From Rahnella sikkimica (GTDB lineage Bacteria; Pseudomonadota; Gammaproteobacteria; Enterobacterales; Enterobacteriaceae): a stretch of 64,000 nt of DNA. Made by a program: the position numbers and the translations under genes. Position 1 is the stretch's first letter. Each line of letters starts with the position of its first letter. The DNA is taken from the NCBI RefSeq assembly GCF_002951615.1, contig NZ_CP019062.1:558001-622000 (forward strand), read 5' to 3'. Under the pieces are notes generated by a model that worked only from the letters and a program-made list of their open reading frames with translations, was not told the origin of the DNA and did not search any database. Shown in pieces: positions 44,464 through 54,274 of this stretch.

Positions 44464-46140
44464 ATGACTGAATCTTTTGCTCAACTCTTTGAAGAATCCT
44501 TAAAAACAATCGAAACCCGTCCTGGTTCCATCGTTCGTGGTGTTGTTGTGTCTATCGACAAAGATATCGTACTGGTTGACGCCGGTCTGAAATCTGAGTC
44601 TGCAATCCCGGCAGAACAATTCAAAAACGCACAGGGCGAACTGGAAATCCAGGTTGGCGACGAAGTTGATGTTGCGCTGGACGCTGTTGAAGACGGCTTC
44701 GGTGAAACTCTGCTGTCCCGTGAAAAAGCTAAACGTCATGAAGCTTGGATCACGCTGGAAAAAGCTTACGAAGAATCTGCAACTGTTACCGGTGTTATCA
44801 ACGGTAAAGTTAAAGGCGGTTTCACCGTTGAGCTGAACGGTATTCGTGCGTTCCTGCCAGGTTCACTGGTAGACGTTCGTCCTGTTCGCGACACGCTGCA
44901 TCTCGAAGGCAAAGATCTTGAGTTCAAAGTCATCAAACTGGACCAGAAACGCAACAACGTTGTTGTTTCCCGTCGTGCAGTAATTGAGTCTGAGAACAGC
45001 GCAGAGCGCGATCAACTGCTGGAAAACCTGCAGGAAGGCATGGAAGTTAAAGGTATCGTTAAGAACCTCACTGACTACGGTGCATTCGTTGATCTGGGCG
45101 GCGTTGACGGCCTGCTGCACATCACTGACATGGCTTGGAAACGTGTTAAACACCCAAGCGAAATCGTCAATGTTGGCGATGAAATCACTGTTAAAGTTCT
45201 TAAATTTGACCGTGAACGTACCCGTGTGTCACTGGGTCTGAAACAACTGGGCGAAGATCCTTGGGTCGCTATCGCTAAACGTTACCCAGAAGGGACTAAA
45301 CTGACGGGTCGCGTTACCAACCTGACTGATTACGGCTGCTTCGTAGAAATCGAAGAAGGCGTTGAAGGTCTGGTTCACGTTTCTGAAATGGATTGGACTA
45401 ACAAAAACATCCACCCATCTAAAGTTGTTAACGTGGGCGATGTTGTTGAAGTTATGGTTCTGGATATCGACGAAGAACGTCGTCGTATCTCCCTGGGCCT
45501 GAAACAATGCAAAAACAACCCATGGCAGCAATTCGCAGAAACCCACAACAAGAACGACCGTGTTGAAGGTAAAATCAAGTCAATCACTGACTTCGGTATC
45601 TTCATTGGTCTGGACGGCGGCATCGACGGCCTGGTTCACCTGTCTGACATCTCCTGGAACGTTGCAGGCGAAGAAGCAGTTCGTGAATACAAGAAAGGCG
45701 ACGAAATCGCAGCTGTGGTCCTGCAAGTTGACGCAGAACGTGAACGTATCTCCCTGGGCGTGAAGCAACTGGCTGAAGATCCATTCAATAACTACCTGTC
45801 TGTTAACAAGAAAGGTACTATTGTTACTGGTAAAGTCACAGCAGTTGACGCCAAAGGTGCTACAGTTGAATTAGCTGGTGGCGTAGAAGGTTACCTGCGC
45901 GCTTCAGAAGCTTCTCGCGACCGTATTGAAGATGCAACTCTGGTTCTGAGCGTTGGTGATGAAGTTGAAGCTAAATTCACCGGTGTTGATCGTAAGAACC
46001 GTGTAGTCAGCCTGTCAGTCCGTGCTAAGGACGAAGCAGACGAGAAAGATGCAATCGCTGTTGTTAACAACAAACCAACAGAAGAAAGCAACTTCTCTAA
46101 CGCTATGGCTGAAGCGTTCAAAGCGGCAAAAGGCGAGTAA
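44464..46140 (+). CDS. rpsA: 30S ribosomal protein S1
   Basis: S1 is the mRNA-binding protein of the 30S subunit, needed to start translation on structured or weak leaders; it is also a subunit of some phage replicases. The 558 residues (E. coli 557) hold six S1-type OB repeats; repeats 3 to 6 are marked by the phrases [39 protein letters not shown] and [14 protein letters not shown] chose the ATG at 44464 (M-T-E-S-F-A-Q-L) over an upstream frame extension of 22 residues that is not conserved. Codon bias is extreme, as for a highly expressed gene. ihfB follows after 60 bases. Confidence 0.98.
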   Translation: MTESFAQLFEESLKTIETRPGSIVRGVVVSIDKDIVLVDAGLKSESAIPAEQFKNAQGELEIQVGDEVDVALDAVEDGFGETLLSREKAKRHEAWITLEKAYEESATVTGVINGKVKGGFTVELNGIRAFLPGSLVDVRPVRDTLHLEGKDLEFKVIKLDQKRNNVVVSRRAVIESENSAERDQLLENLQEGMEVKGIVKNLTDYGAFVDLGGVDGLLHITDMAWKRVKHPSEIVNVGDEITVKVLKFDRERTRVSLGLKQLGEDPWVAIAKRYPEGTKLTGRVTNLTDYGCFVEIEEGVEGLVHVSEMDWTNKNIHPSKVVNVGDVVEVMVLDIDEERRRISLGLKQCKNNPWQQFAETHNKNDRVEGKIKSITDFGIFIGLDGGIDGLVHLSDISWNVAGEEAVREYKKGDEIAAVVLQVDAERERISLGVKQLAEDPFNNYLSVNKKGTIVTGKVTAVDAKGATVELAGGVEGYLRASEASRDRIEDATLVLSVGDEVEAKFTGVDRKNRVVSLSVRAKDEADEKDAIAVVNNKPTEESNFSNAMAEAFKAAKGE

Positions 46141-46200
46141 TGACGGGGGGCGACACTGTCGCCCCGATACGGTAGTTTAGCTGCAAAGCTTGGAGGTACT

Positions 46201-46485
46201 ATGACCAAGTCTGAACTTATTGAAAGACTTGCTGGCCAGCACTCTCATATCCCGGCGAAAGCTGTTGAGGATGCAGTGAAAGAGATGCTTGAGCATATGG
46301 CTGCAACCTTGGCTGATGGTGAACGCATCGAAATCCGTGGGTTTGGCAGTTTTTCTCTTCACTACCGTGCTCCGCGTGTGGGGCGTAACCCTAAAACGGG
46401 CGATAAAGTTGAGCTGGACGGCAAGTACGTTCCGCACTTCAAGCCAGGTAAAGAGTTGCGTGATCGCGCGAACATTTATGGCTAA
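46201..46485 (+). CDS. ihfB: Integration host factor beta subunit
   Basis: IhfB pairs with IhfA to form the DNA-bending nucleoid protein IHF. The 94 residues equal E. coli. The start [19 protein letters not shown], the bending-arm proline region [17 protein letters not shown] and the end [15 protein letters not shown] are typical. TTGGAGGT is the ribosome site. A strong terminator follows. Confidence 0.99.
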   Translation: MTKSELIERLAGQHSHIPAKAVEDAVKEMLEHMAATLADGERIEIRGFGSFSLHYRAPRVGRNPKTGDKVELDGKYVPHFKPGKELRDRANIYG

Positions 46486-46526
46486 GGTTTATGCCTTGAC
46501 CATAAATGACTGCCTATAGCGAATGT

Positions 46527-46559
46527 AAAACGGTACCTTTAAAAGTGCCGTTTTTTTTT
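46527..46559 (+). terminator. Rho-independent terminator of ihfB
   Basis: Arms AAAACGGTAC and GTGCCGTTTT (one G-T pair) are followed by nine T residues, 43 bases after the ihfB stop. Confidence 0.93.
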
Positions 46560-46738
46560 GCTATTTTTCGGCCTAAAGACCGTTCCCCTTAACTCTATTG
46601 TGCAAATTATTTGCGTAATGCCTCGCATCGATTCCTTCTGATACTTGTCCCTTTCCCGCCCAAAAATCATACTCCAGCCCTGAAGCTGATCTGAATTTCA
46701 GGCCGTTTAACGCTGAGGGTGAAAACATCAAAATCTCA

Positions 46739-49012
46739 ATGGATGAGGTCGCAATTGCCATTATCACCGGTATGGTGCCGTTAATTTTTCTTGCCACAAT
46801 CCCCCCGGCGGCTCCGCTTGTTGCTTTGTTACTGACAGCCTGCCTGCTGTTCTCTCCTGACCGAAAAACACTCAGACTGATAGCCATCGCATTGCTGAGT
46901 TTTTGCTGGGCGGCGTTTCAGGGGCAGATGCAACTTCAGCAGATTTCTGATCTGCAAGGTGCTAAACGTGAAGTTATCGCTGAGGTACAGACAGTGAATC
47001 TGGGAACGCAAGGATCTTCCCGCTTCTTCAAGATTGAACGTGTGGACGGCAAGCCTGTTTTTCCCCCAACCGTATTCCGGGCTAAGTGGGAAGGGGAGAA
47101 TGAGCCGTTAATGGCAGGACAGCGTTGGAAAATGCTTGTCAGCTTGCGACCTGTTCACGGCCTGCTCAATGAAGGTGGCTTTGATGCACAGCGCTGGGCG
47201 TTGTCTCAGCATGCACCGCTGACCGGTACAATCTACAGCGGGGAGTCTCTCGACACCGGGGCTGGCTGGCGTCAGCAATTCATTCAACGCGTCCTCCTGA
47301 CCATGCCAGAGCTTGTGAATAAGCCGGTACTGATCGCATTGGCGTTTGGTGAGAAAGGACTGATACAAAAGCCGGAAATGCTGGTGTTGCAGCGTACCGG
47401 AATTGCGCATCTGGTCGCAATCTCCGGCCTGCACATTGGGATTGCCGCATTGTTTGGCGGCTGGCTGGCACGGATATGTCAGTGGTTTATGCCTGTCAGA
47501 TTAATCGACTACCGCTTTCCACTGGTGGTCAGTGAAATTTTTCTGCTGGTTTACACGTGGCTCGCCGGTTGTAATGCGCCTGCGTTGCGGACAGCAATTG
47601 TGTTTTCATTATGGATCCTGCTGCGTTACTTTCGGGTTCGTTGTCATCCCTGGCAGATCTGGTTATGGGGCGTGGCGCTTCTGCTGATGACAGATCCGAT
47701 GAATTTACTGTCGGACAGTTTTTGGCTGTCATGTATTGCGGTGGCTTCACTTGTTTTCTGGTTTCAGTGGGTGCCGTTGTCAGAGACGTTTCAGCATCAC
47801 TGGTACTGGTGTGTTGTCAGGTGGGGGCATTTGCAGGCCGGGGTTATGTTACTTCTGTTGCCCCTGCAGATAGGGATTTTTCACGGGATCAATATCACCT
47901 CATTTCTCGCAAATATCTGGGCTGTGCCGGTTGTATCACTGCTCACGGTTCCCTGTATTCTGGCCGTGCTTCTTTTAAATCTCTTTCCTGCCAGTTGTAT
48001 GGCGGGGATCCAGACCTTACTCTGGCAGGGCGCTGATTACACACTGAGTGCCGCTATGTGGGGTGTAAGACCTTTCGCCGGCGGTTGGGTTGTGGTGGGG
48101 GAGAATTGTCTGGCTATCAGTCTGTTTGGATGGCTGGCGATTATTTTTTGCCGACTCGGGCATGTGAAACAATGGCTTTCAATACTGGTGTCGTTTTGCG
48201 CGGTATCCGCTGTCTGGTACGCGCGGATCCCTGCAGAGCGCTGGCGTGTTGATATGCTGGATGTCGGACATGGATTGTCGGTGCTGATTAGCCGGAATGG
48301 GAAAGGCATTCTCTATGATACGGGGAATAAATGGGAAGGTGGGTCAGCGGCTGAACAGAATATTTTACCGTTTTTAAATTGGCGTAATATCGAATTAGAA
48401 CAGATAATTATCAGTCACAACGATATGGATCATCGTGGTGGTCTTCCATTTCTGCAATCGCGATATCCTCAGGCAAGTTTGAGAGATAGCGCCATGTCAG
48501 AGGGGCATCTTGCCTGCGTCGCTGGTGAACACTGGCAATGGCAGGGGTTGAATTTCAATGTTTTATGGCCGGAGGCAAAAATTGCAGATGCACGAAATGA
48601 TGACAGCTGTGTCATCCGTATCGATGATGGCTCGTTCAGCGTGTTGCTGACCGGCGATATTGAAGTCAGAACGGAAAAAGCCTTAATCAGAAAATGGCGG
48701 GAGAGATTACACTCAACCGTCCTTCAGGTTCCTCATCATGGGAGTAATACTTCCTCTTCACCGCCATTTTTGCGCACCGTTTCGCCGGAAGCGGCAGTGG
48801 CTTCAGCAGCACGTTTCAATAAATGGCATCTTCCAACGCATAAAGTTGTTAGCAGATACCACAAAGCCCGCTATGACTGGCACTCCACTTCGAGTTCCGG
48901 CCAGCTCAGTCTGTTCATTTATGGTGATTATTGGGCAATTAAAGGCTTACGGGAGCAATTAAACCCACGTTGGTATCACCGCCGGTTTGGAGTATCAGTA
49001 GATAATGAGTAG
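46739..49012 (+). CDS. ycaI: ComEC/Rec2-family DNA-uptake channel protein
   Basis: This is an inner-membrane ComEC/Rec2 homologue. In competent bacteria such proteins carry single-stranded DNA across the membrane; in enterobacteria YcaI is conserved but natural uptake is limited. The 757 residues (E. coli 754) contain an N-terminal OB-like domain, a central competence domain with about ten helices and the motif HLVAISGLHIGIAALFGGW, and a C-terminal metallo-beta-lactamase-like domain with MLDVGHGLSVLI, SHNDMDHRGG and QVPHHGSNTSS. The start ATG lacks a clear ribosome site and could lie slightly downstream (ATG at residue 12). It is followed 38 bases later by msbA. Confidence 0.92.
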   Translation: MDEVAIAIITGMVPLIFLATIPPAAPLVALLLTACLLFSPDRKTLRLIAIALLSFCWAAFQGQMQLQQISDLQGAKREVIAEVQTVNLGTQGSSRFFKIERVDGKPVFPPTVFRAKWEGENEPLMAGQRWKMLVSLRPVHGLLNEGGFDAQRWALSQHAPLTGTIYSGESLDTGAGWRQQFIQRVLLTMPELVNKPVLIALAFGEKGLIQKPEMLVLQRTGIAHLVAISGLHIGIAALFGGWLARICQWFMPVRLIDYRFPLVVSEIFLLVYTWLAGCNAPALRTAIVFSLWILLRYFRVRCHPWQIWLWGVALLLMTDPMNLLSDSFWLSCIAVASLVFWFQWVPLSETFQHHWYWCVVRWGHLQAGVMLLLLPLQIGIFHGINITSFLANIWAVPVVSLLTVPCILAVLLLNLFPASCMAGIQTLLWQGADYTLSAAMWGVRPFAGGWVVVGENCLAISLFGWLAIIFCRLGHVKQWLSILVSFCAVSAVWYARIPAERWRVDMLDVGHGLSVLISRNGKGILYDTGNKWEGGSAAEQNILPFLNWRNIELEQIIISHNDMDHRGGLPFLQSRYPQASLRDSAMSEGHLACVAGEHWQWQGLNFNVLWPEAKIADARNDDSCVIRIDDGSFSVLLTGDIEVRTEKALIRKWRERLHSTVLQVPHHGSNTSSSPPFLRTVSPEAAVASAARFNKWHLPTHKVVSRYHKARYDWHSTSSSGQLSLFIYGDYWAIKGLREQLNPRWYHRRFGVSVDNE

Positions 49013-49050
49013 AATAGGCCGCTATTTCTTTCGATGCTGGTTGATATTGC

Positions 49051-50799
49051 ATGATGAACGATAAAGATCTCTCCACGTGGCAGACATTCCGTCGTCTGTG
49101 GCCGATGATCACACCTTTTAAAGCCGGGCTAATCGCGTCTGCCCTTGCGCTGGTCGCCAATGCTGCCAGTGATACTTTCATGCTGTCTTTGCTAAAACCG
49201 CTCTTAGATGACGGATTTGGTAAAGCAGACCGCGCAATTTTACTCTGGATGCCACTGGTTGTTATTGGCCTGATGATTGTCCGTGGGGTAAGTGGATACA
49301 TCTCGAGTTACTGCATTTCATGGGTATCGGGCAAAGTGGTTATGCAGATGCGTCGCCGTCTGTTTGGTCACATGATGAGAATGCCGGTTGCATTCTTTGA
49401 CCAGCAGTCGACCGGTACGTTGCTTTCCCGAATTACCTATGATTCTGAGCAGGTGGCTTCTTCATCTTCGAGTGCTCTGGTGACCGTTGTGCGTGAAGGG
49501 GCTTCGATCATCGGCCTCTTTATCATGATGTTCTACTACAGCTGGCAGCTTTCGGTGATTTTGCTGGTCATTGCACCGATCGTTTCTATTGTTATCCGCG
49601 TGGTGTCCAAACGTTTCCGTAACATCAGTAAAACGATGCAAAATACGATGGGACAAGTCACCACAAGCGCAGAGCAGATGCTGAAAGGGCACAAAGAAGT
49701 CTTAATCTTTGGTGGCCAGAAGGTGGAAACTGAACGTTTTGATAAAGTCAGTAACCGTATGCGCCAGCAAGGTATGCGGATGGTTTCTGCTGCCTCGATT
49801 TCTGATCCCATCATTCAGCTGATCGCTTCTCTGGCACTGGCTTTCGTGCTGTATGCGGCAAGCTTCCCGTCTGTTATGGAAACGCTGAGCGCCGGCACGA
49901 TTACCGTGGTCTTCTCCTCGATGATTGCACTGATGCGTCCGCTGAAATCCCTGACTAACGTCAACGCTCAGTTCCAGCGCGGTATGGCAGCTTGCCAGAC
50001 GCTGTTCTCCATTCTGGATATGGAACAGGAAAAAGACGAAGGTAAACTGGAAGTCAAACGCGTTAAAGGCGAGGTTGAGTTTAAAAATGTCACCTTCACC
50101 TATCCCGGCCGCGATATTCCAGCATTGCGCGATATTTCTTTCGCTCTGCCTGAAGGGAAAACCGTCGCGCTGGTGGGGCGTTCCGGATCCGGTAAATCGA
50201 CAATTGCTAACCTGCTGACACGTTTCTATGACATCCAGGAAGGCAAAATCCTGATGGATGGTCATGACCTGCGTGAATATACCCTGTCATCACTGCGTGA
50301 TCAGGTGGCACTCGTGTCGCAGAACGTTCATTTATTTAACGACACGATTGCCAACAATATTGCGTATGCCCGCACTGATCACTATTCCCGTGAAGAAATC
50401 GAGAAAGCCGCAACAATGGCTTATGCGATGGACTTCATCGGTAAGATGGATAAAGGTCTGGACACGGTTATTGGCGAGAATGGCGTACTGCTCTCTGGCG
50501 GCCAGCGCCAGCGTATTGCGATTGCTCGCGCATTACTGCGTGACTCACCGATTCTGATCCTCGATGAAGCGACCTCTGCGCTGGATACCGAGTCCGAACG
50601 CGCTATTCAGGCCGCTCTTGATGAGCTGCAGAAAAACCGTACGTCTCTGGTGATTGCGCACCGCTTGTCGACTATCGAAAAAGCCGATGAAATTCTGGTG
50701 ATTGAGGATGGCTGCATTGTAGAACGCGGCTCGCACGCTCAGTTACTGGAAGAGCGTGGTGTGTATTCGCAACTTTACCGGATGCAGTTTGGCCAATGA
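49051..50799 (+). CDS. msbA: Lipid A/LPS-core flippase ABC transporter MsbA
   Basis: MsbA is a homodimeric ABC exporter that flips core-lipid A across the inner membrane. The 582 residues equal E. coli. Six membrane helices are followed by an ATPase domain with Walker [10 protein letters not shown] (about residue 376), Q-loop [11 protein letters not shown], signature [18 protein letters not shown] and Walker [17 protein letters not shown]. The start differs from E. coli only in M-M-N-D-K-D instead of M-H-N-D-K-D. Its stop overlaps the lpxK start by four bases (ATGA). Confidence 0.99.
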   Translation: MMNDKDLSTWQTFRRLWPMITPFKAGLIASALALVANAASDTFMLSLLKPLLDDGFGKADRAILLWMPLVVIGLMIVRGVSGYISSYCISWVSGKVVMQMRRRLFGHMMRMPVAFFDQQSTGTLLSRITYDSEQVASSSSSALVTVVREGASIIGLFIMMFYYSWQLSVILLVIAPIVSIVIRVVSKRFRNISKTMQNTMGQVTTSAEQMLKGHKEVLIFGGQKVETERFDKVSNRMRQQGMRMVSAASISDPIIQLIASLALAFVLYAASFPSVMETLSAGTITVVFSSMIALMRPLKSLTNVNAQFQRGMAACQTLFSILDMEQEKDEGKLEVKRVKGEVEFKNVTFTYPGRDIPALRDISFALPEGKTVALVGRSGSGKSTIANLLTRFYDIQEGKILMDGHDLREYTLSSLRDQVALVSQNVHLFNDTIANNIAYARTDHYSREEIEKAATMAYAMDFIGKMDKGLDTVIGENGVLLSGGQRQRIAIARALLRDSPILILDEATSALDTESERAIQAALDELQKNRTSLVIAHRLSTIEKADEILVIEDGCIVERGSHAQLLEERGVYSQLYRMQFGQ

Positions 50800-51785
50800 T
50801 TGAACGTATCTGGTCAGGTAAATCACCGCTCTATCTGTTGCTTCTGCCTTTGTCCTGGCTGTACGGGTTAATCTCGAATTTAATCCGTTACAGCTATGAA
50901 TCCGGGCTTAGAAAAAGCTGGCGGGCACCTGTGCCCGTTGTGGTCGTGGGGAATCTCACTGCCGGAGGCAACGGCAAAACACCGGTGGTTATCTGGCTGG
51001 TCGAAACGTTGCAACAGCATGGTTTCCGCGTGGGTGTCGTATCGCGCGGTTACGGCGGCAAGGCTGAAAGTTATCCGCTGGTATTAACGGCGGAGACTCT
51101 TGCTGCACAGGCGGGTGATGAACCGGTACTGATATTCCAAAGAACCGGGACAGCCGTTGCTGTATCCCCGGTGCGTTCAGAGGCGGTCAAAGCGTTACTT
51201 GCCGCGTATGAGCTGGATGTCATCATCACGGATGATGGTTTGCAGCATTACGCGCTCCAGCGTGATGTTGAGATTGTCGTCATCGATGGGGTGCGGCGCT
51301 TTGGTAATGGTCAGTGGTTGCCTGCCGGGCCGATGCGTGAACGTCAGGGGCGTTTACGGTCCGTTGATGCGGTCATTACTAACGGTGGCACCGCGCTCGC
51401 CGGTGAGTTGTCGATGGTTTTACAGCCGGGTAAAGCCGTGAATCTGGCGACGGGTGAACAGCGTGATGCGGCGACGCTGAAAAATGTGGTCGCTATGGCC
51501 GGAATCGGTCATCCGCCACGGTTTTTTGCGACACTCAAACAGTTGGGTGTGGTTTTGCAAAAGGAAATCGCTTTTGCCGATCATCAGATTTATTCTCCTG
51601 AACAGATTTCTGGCGCAGTAAACGCTGATCAGCAACTTGTGATGACTGAAAAAGATGCCGTGAAATGCCGTTCTTTTGCCCAACTGAATTGGTGGTATTT
51701 GCCGGTTGAAGCAAAAATTCAGGGGTTATACGCTGAGAAATTGCTGCAAAAGATAACCGATCTTATTTTGAAAACGCATCTTTAA
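50796..51785 (+). CDS. lpxK: Tetraacyldisaccharide 4'-kinase
   Basis: LpxK phosphorylates the 4' position of the lipid A disaccharide, producing lipid IV-A, the precursor handled later by MsbA. The 329 residues (E. coli 328) show an N-terminal membrane-associating helix ([17 protein letters not shown]), the P-loop-like [16 protein letters not shown], and the conserved SRGYGGK, GDEPVLI and [20 protein letters not shown] motifs. It is translationally coupled to msbA by the four-base overlap. The downstream neighbours are cold-shock genes instead of ycaQ as in E. coli. Confidence 0.98.
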   Translation: MIERIWSGKSPLYLLLLPLSWLYGLISNLIRYSYESGLRKSWRAPVPVVVVGNLTAGGNGKTPVVIWLVETLQQHGFRVGVVSRGYGGKAESYPLVLTAETLAAQAGDEPVLIFQRTGTAVAVSPVRSEAVKALLAAYELDVIITDDGLQHYALQRDVEIVVIDGVRRFGNGQWLPAGPMRERQGRLRSVDAVITNGGTALAGELSMVLQPGKAVNLATGEQRDAATLKNVVAMAGIGHPPRFFATLKQLGVVLQKEIAFADHQIYSPEQISGAVNADQQLVMTEKDAVKCRSFAQLNWWYLPVEAKIQGLYAEKLLQKITDLILKTHL

Positions 51786-52138
51786 ACGAGTTTAGCCTCT
51801 TCATTCAGTTTACTTTAAAAAATTTACGTAAATTTTAAATCTCAATCCCTCTGATTTTAAAGGTTTATTTTCTTAATGTTAATTTCTCCTTAAAATCATC
51901 ACGCGCTGTGACTTGCTATTGTTTGTAGGTTATGAGTTAATGCGTTCAGCCTGTGTTACAGCGCTATTTATGTATGAGTGTAGAGTAAAGCAGTTCCTCC
52001 CAGACGTTATCTCTTTCCCGATGATTCCGCTTCAAAGACGAACCTTCTAAGTCCCTCCCATAAGTAATTGTCTGAACTATTGGCCAAAATTGCCGAATGG
52101 CAGGATCTTATTAAGTAAAAAGTTGAAAGGTTTTAAAT
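51786..52138 (+). promoter_or_regulatory. Promoter and long leader of the first cold-shock gene
   Basis: This 353-base region has no gene. A possible promoter is TTGCTA (about 51914) with GTTAAT 17 bases later (51937), the latter preceded by TGA; this would give a leader of nearly 200 bases. Long structured leaders are typical of cold-induced csp genes, but I could not recognise a clear cold box. GAAAGG precedes the start. Confidence 0.4.
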
Positions 52139-52348
52139 ATGTCTAAGAAAATGGGTCAGGTTAAGTGGTTCAATGAAAGCAAAGGTTTTGGTTTTATTGA
52201 GCAAGCTGACGGCGGTAAAGATGTCTTTGTACATTTCTCCGCAATCGCAACGGATGGTTTCAAAACTCTGGCCGAAGGTCAGCGTGTAGAATACACCATT
52301 CAGGACAGCCCGCGTGGTCCGGCTGCTGCTAACGTTATCGCTCTCTAA
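52139..52348 (+). CDS. CspC/CspE-like cold-shock protein
   Basis: This is a 69-residue cold-shock-domain RNA chaperone. RNP1 (KGFGFI) and RNP2 (VFVHF) are intact, so nucleic-acid binding is expected. The sequence [20 protein letters not shown], followed by [20 protein letters not shown] and ending AAANVIAL, is closest to CspE and CspC. In E. coli no csp gene lies here, so I give no symbol. It has its own terminator and probably its own promoter. CspC/CspE types act as antiterminators and stabilise RpoS-regulon mRNAs, but which role this one has cannot be told. Confidence 0.93.
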   Translation: MSKKMGQVKWFNESKGFGFIEQADGGKDVFVHFSAIATDGFKTLAEGQRVEYTIQDSPRGPAAANVIAL

Positions 52349-52404
52349 TCAGAGATTAACGTGATGATGTGAAACAACATAAATTGTATTTCATATCAGC
52401 AGAG

Positions 52405-52430
52405 TAAGGCCCGCCCAACGGCGGGTTTTT
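52405..52430 (+). terminator. Rho-independent terminator of the first cold-shock gene
   Basis: CCCGCC (52410-52415) and GGCGGG (52420-52425) with a CAAC loop are followed by TTTTT. Confidence 0.88.
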
Positions 52431-52597
52431 AATGTCCGCAAAGAAATCGGTTTTAAGAAGTTTGCAGTAAAAATAATCGTTAAACAAATTCGCTCATTAG
52501 AGGTTTTTTATAAAAAAATAACTTAGATATGGGCAAACGCATCCGAACAATAATAAAAAAGTGTGTTCATGGATGCCCAAAAAAAAGGATAGAAATT

Positions 52598-52810
52598 ATG
52601 ATGTTAAAAATGGGTTTAGTTAAATGGTACAACCAGGCCAAAGGCTACGGTTTTATTTGCCCTCTCGATGGTTCTTCTGAAATTTATGTTCAGCGTACTT
52701 CCATTGCTAATACAGGCAATAAATCCCTGAGCGCCGGTCAGCGTGTGGAGTTCACCACGTACCGCAGCGTAGCACATGGCCCTTCAGCGGCTGATGTTAT
52801 TGCGTTCTGA
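52598..52810 (+). CDS. Divergent cold-shock-domain protein
   Basis: This is a 70-residue cold-shock-domain protein next to a canonical one. RNP1 is kept as KGYGFI, but RNP2 is degraded: VFVHFSAI becomes IYVQRTSI, losing the aromatic and histidine residues that stack on bases. The N-terminus VKWYNQAKGYGFICPLDG recalls CspD, and the end GPSAADVIAF is near-canonical. I chose ATG 52598, with AAGGAT nine bases before it; a second ATG follows directly. It may bind RNA weakly or have another partner. Its function is unknown. It lies 95 bases before ycaQ. Confidence 0.82.
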   Translation: MMLKMGLVKWYNQAKGYGFICPLDGSSEIYVQRTSIANTGNKSLSAGQRVEFTTYRSVAHGPSAADVIAF

Positions 52811-52866
52811 TTCTGGTTTTTGTTATCCGCCGTTGAGCTGAATTTTACGCCCCGGCAAAAATATGC

Positions 52867-52906
52867 TATCGGTATCCACAGTTTATCGCTGCTACGGATA
52901 CCGATA
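52867..52906 (+). repeat. 11-bp inverted repeat abutting the ycaQ start codon
   Basis: TATCGGTATCC (52867-52877) and GGATACCGATA (52896-52906) are perfect inverted copies with an 18-base spacer. The right arm covers the place of the ribosome site and includes the A of the ycaQ ATG. It could be a protein operator or an RNA hairpin that hides the start. Both readings are inference. Confidence 0.7.
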
Positions 52907-54129
52907 TGTCTCACCCGGTTATATCTCTCAGTTCTGCCCGCACCCTGCATTTATCTGCACAAAATCTTCTCAAACCTCTGACCCGAAAACCGTCTGCCGA
53001 TGATGTTGTCGATTCCATTCAAAACATGGGATTGCTGCAAATCGATACGATCAGCGTCGTCGCCAGAAGCCCTTATCTCGTGTTGTTCAGCCGCCTCGGC
53101 AACTATTCACCGCAATGGCTGGAAGAGGCATTATCTGCAGGGAAAGTTTTTGAATACTGGGCACACGAAGCCTGCTTTATTCCCCGTGAGGATTATGGGT
53201 TGTTACGGCACAAAATGCTGAACCCGCAGGGCATGGGGTGGAAGTTTTCTCAGGACTGGTTTGATGATCACCATGATGATATCCAGGATTTGCTCAGTCA
53301 TATCGCCCAAAATGGTCCGGTACGTTCCGCCGATTTCAGTGCAGAAAAGAAATCAAACAGCGGCTGGTGGGACTGGAAACCGCATAAAAAACATCTGGAA
53401 ACGCTGTTCACCTCCGGAAAGCTGATGGTGTCAGAACGGCGTAATTTCCATCGGGTTTATGATTTGGCTGAACGCGTAATGCCCGGCTGGGATGACGCGA
53501 CACAGGCACTGAGCCAGGAAGCGGCGGAATACCAAATGATGCGTCGTTCGGCGCAATATCTGGGGATTTTTAAAGCGGATTGGCTGGCAGATTATTATCG
53601 CCTTAAACGTATTGATACCCTGAAAGTGATTGAAGATCTGTTGGAAAACGGAGAAATCACGCCCGTTGAGGTCAGCGGGCTGGAGGGGAATTATTATGTC
53701 CACCAGCAGCAATTTCCTTTGCTGCAAAAAGCGCTTGAGTCGCGAATCACCTCAACGGTAACGACGCTGCTTTCGCCGTTCGACCCGGTGGTATGGGATC
53801 GTAAGCGCGTCTCGACACTCTTTAATTTTGATTACCGGATTGAGTGCTACACGCCGGAAGCAAAACGGCAGTACGGGTATTTCACGTTACCGATCCTCCA
53901 GCGGGGTGAGCTCATCGGGCGGGTAGATGCCAAAATGCACCGGAAGGAAAAAATTCTGGAAGTGAAAAGCCTGCATCTCGAGCCTGACGTTACCGTGACA
54001 TCCCGGCGTACGCAGGACATTCATGGTGCAATTACGCGATTTGCTGCATGGCAGGGGGCTGAGAATGTGCTGCTGACGAAAGGGCCGGAAGCGTTAGGCG
54101 TGTTGTGGAAGACAGGCTGGCAGGTCTGA
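52906..54129 (+). CDS. ycaQ: YcaQ DNA glycosylase (interstrand-crosslink repair)
   Basis: YcaQ is an HTH_42-family DNA glycosylase made of three winged-helix-like domains. E. coli YcaQ removes bulky N7-alkylguanines and unhooks nitrogen-mustard interstrand crosslinks. The 407 residues (E. coli 410) carry the catalytic Q-x-D motif as Q45-I46-D47 in GLLQIDTISVVARSPYLV. Further conserved parts are YWAHEACFIP, LLSPFDPVVWDRKR and GRVDAKMHRKE. The ATG has no ordinary ribosome site and stands directly after an inverted repeat. A terminator follows. Confidence 0.92.
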   Translation: MSHPVISLSSARTLHLSAQNLLKPLTRKPSADDVVDSIQNMGLLQIDTISVVARSPYLVLFSRLGNYSPQWLEEALSAGKVFEYWAHEACFIPREDYGLLRHKMLNPQGMGWKFSQDWFDDHHDDIQDLLSHIAQNGPVRSADFSAEKKSNSGWWDWKPHKKHLETLFTSGKLMVSERRNFHRVYDLAERVMPGWDDATQALSQEAAEYQMMRRSAQYLGIFKADWLADYYRLKRIDTLKVIEDLLENGEITPVEVSGLEGNYYVHQQQFPLLQKALESRITSTVTTLLSPFDPVVWDRKRVSTLFNFDYRIECYTPEAKRQYGYFTLPILQRGELIGRVDAKMHRKEKILEVKSLHLEPDVTVTSRRTQDIHGAITRFAAWQGAENVLLTKGPEALGVLWKTGWQV

Positions 54130-54141
54130 TTTTATAAAGCA

Positions 54142-54169
54142 AAACGGCTGCATCAGGCAGCCGTTTATT
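54142..54169 (+). terminator. Rho-independent terminator of ycaQ
   Basis: Arms AAACGGCTGC and GCAGCCGTTT with a five-base loop are followed by ATTC; the T tract is short but the stem is strong. It begins 13 bases after the ycaQ stop. Confidence 0.75.
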
Positions 54170-54196
54170 CACGATGATTGCAGGTGTGACTCGGCA

Positions 54197-54259
54197 TTAG
54201 TGGCTGAAGTTAGCGAACATTGCGATGATCTTGTTAATGGTTTTCATTTTTCTGCTCAT
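54197..54259 (-). CDS. Possible 20-residue small protein
   Basis: A minus-strand frame encodes MSRKMKTINKIIAMFANFSH and stops with TAA. A second ATG at 54247 would give a 16-residue form, with a weak GAG ribosome site. The peptide is basic at the front and amphipathic after it, like many small membrane-binding bacterial peptides. A perfect CRP palindrome lies 16 bases before the first ATG. I do not recognise the peptide, and so short a frame can arise by chance. An overlapping plus-strand frame of 41 residues (54237-54362) is an alternative. Confidence 0.3.
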   Translation of the reverse strand: MSRKMKTINKIIAMFANFSH

Positions 54260-54274
54260 ATTTGAAGTTGATAA

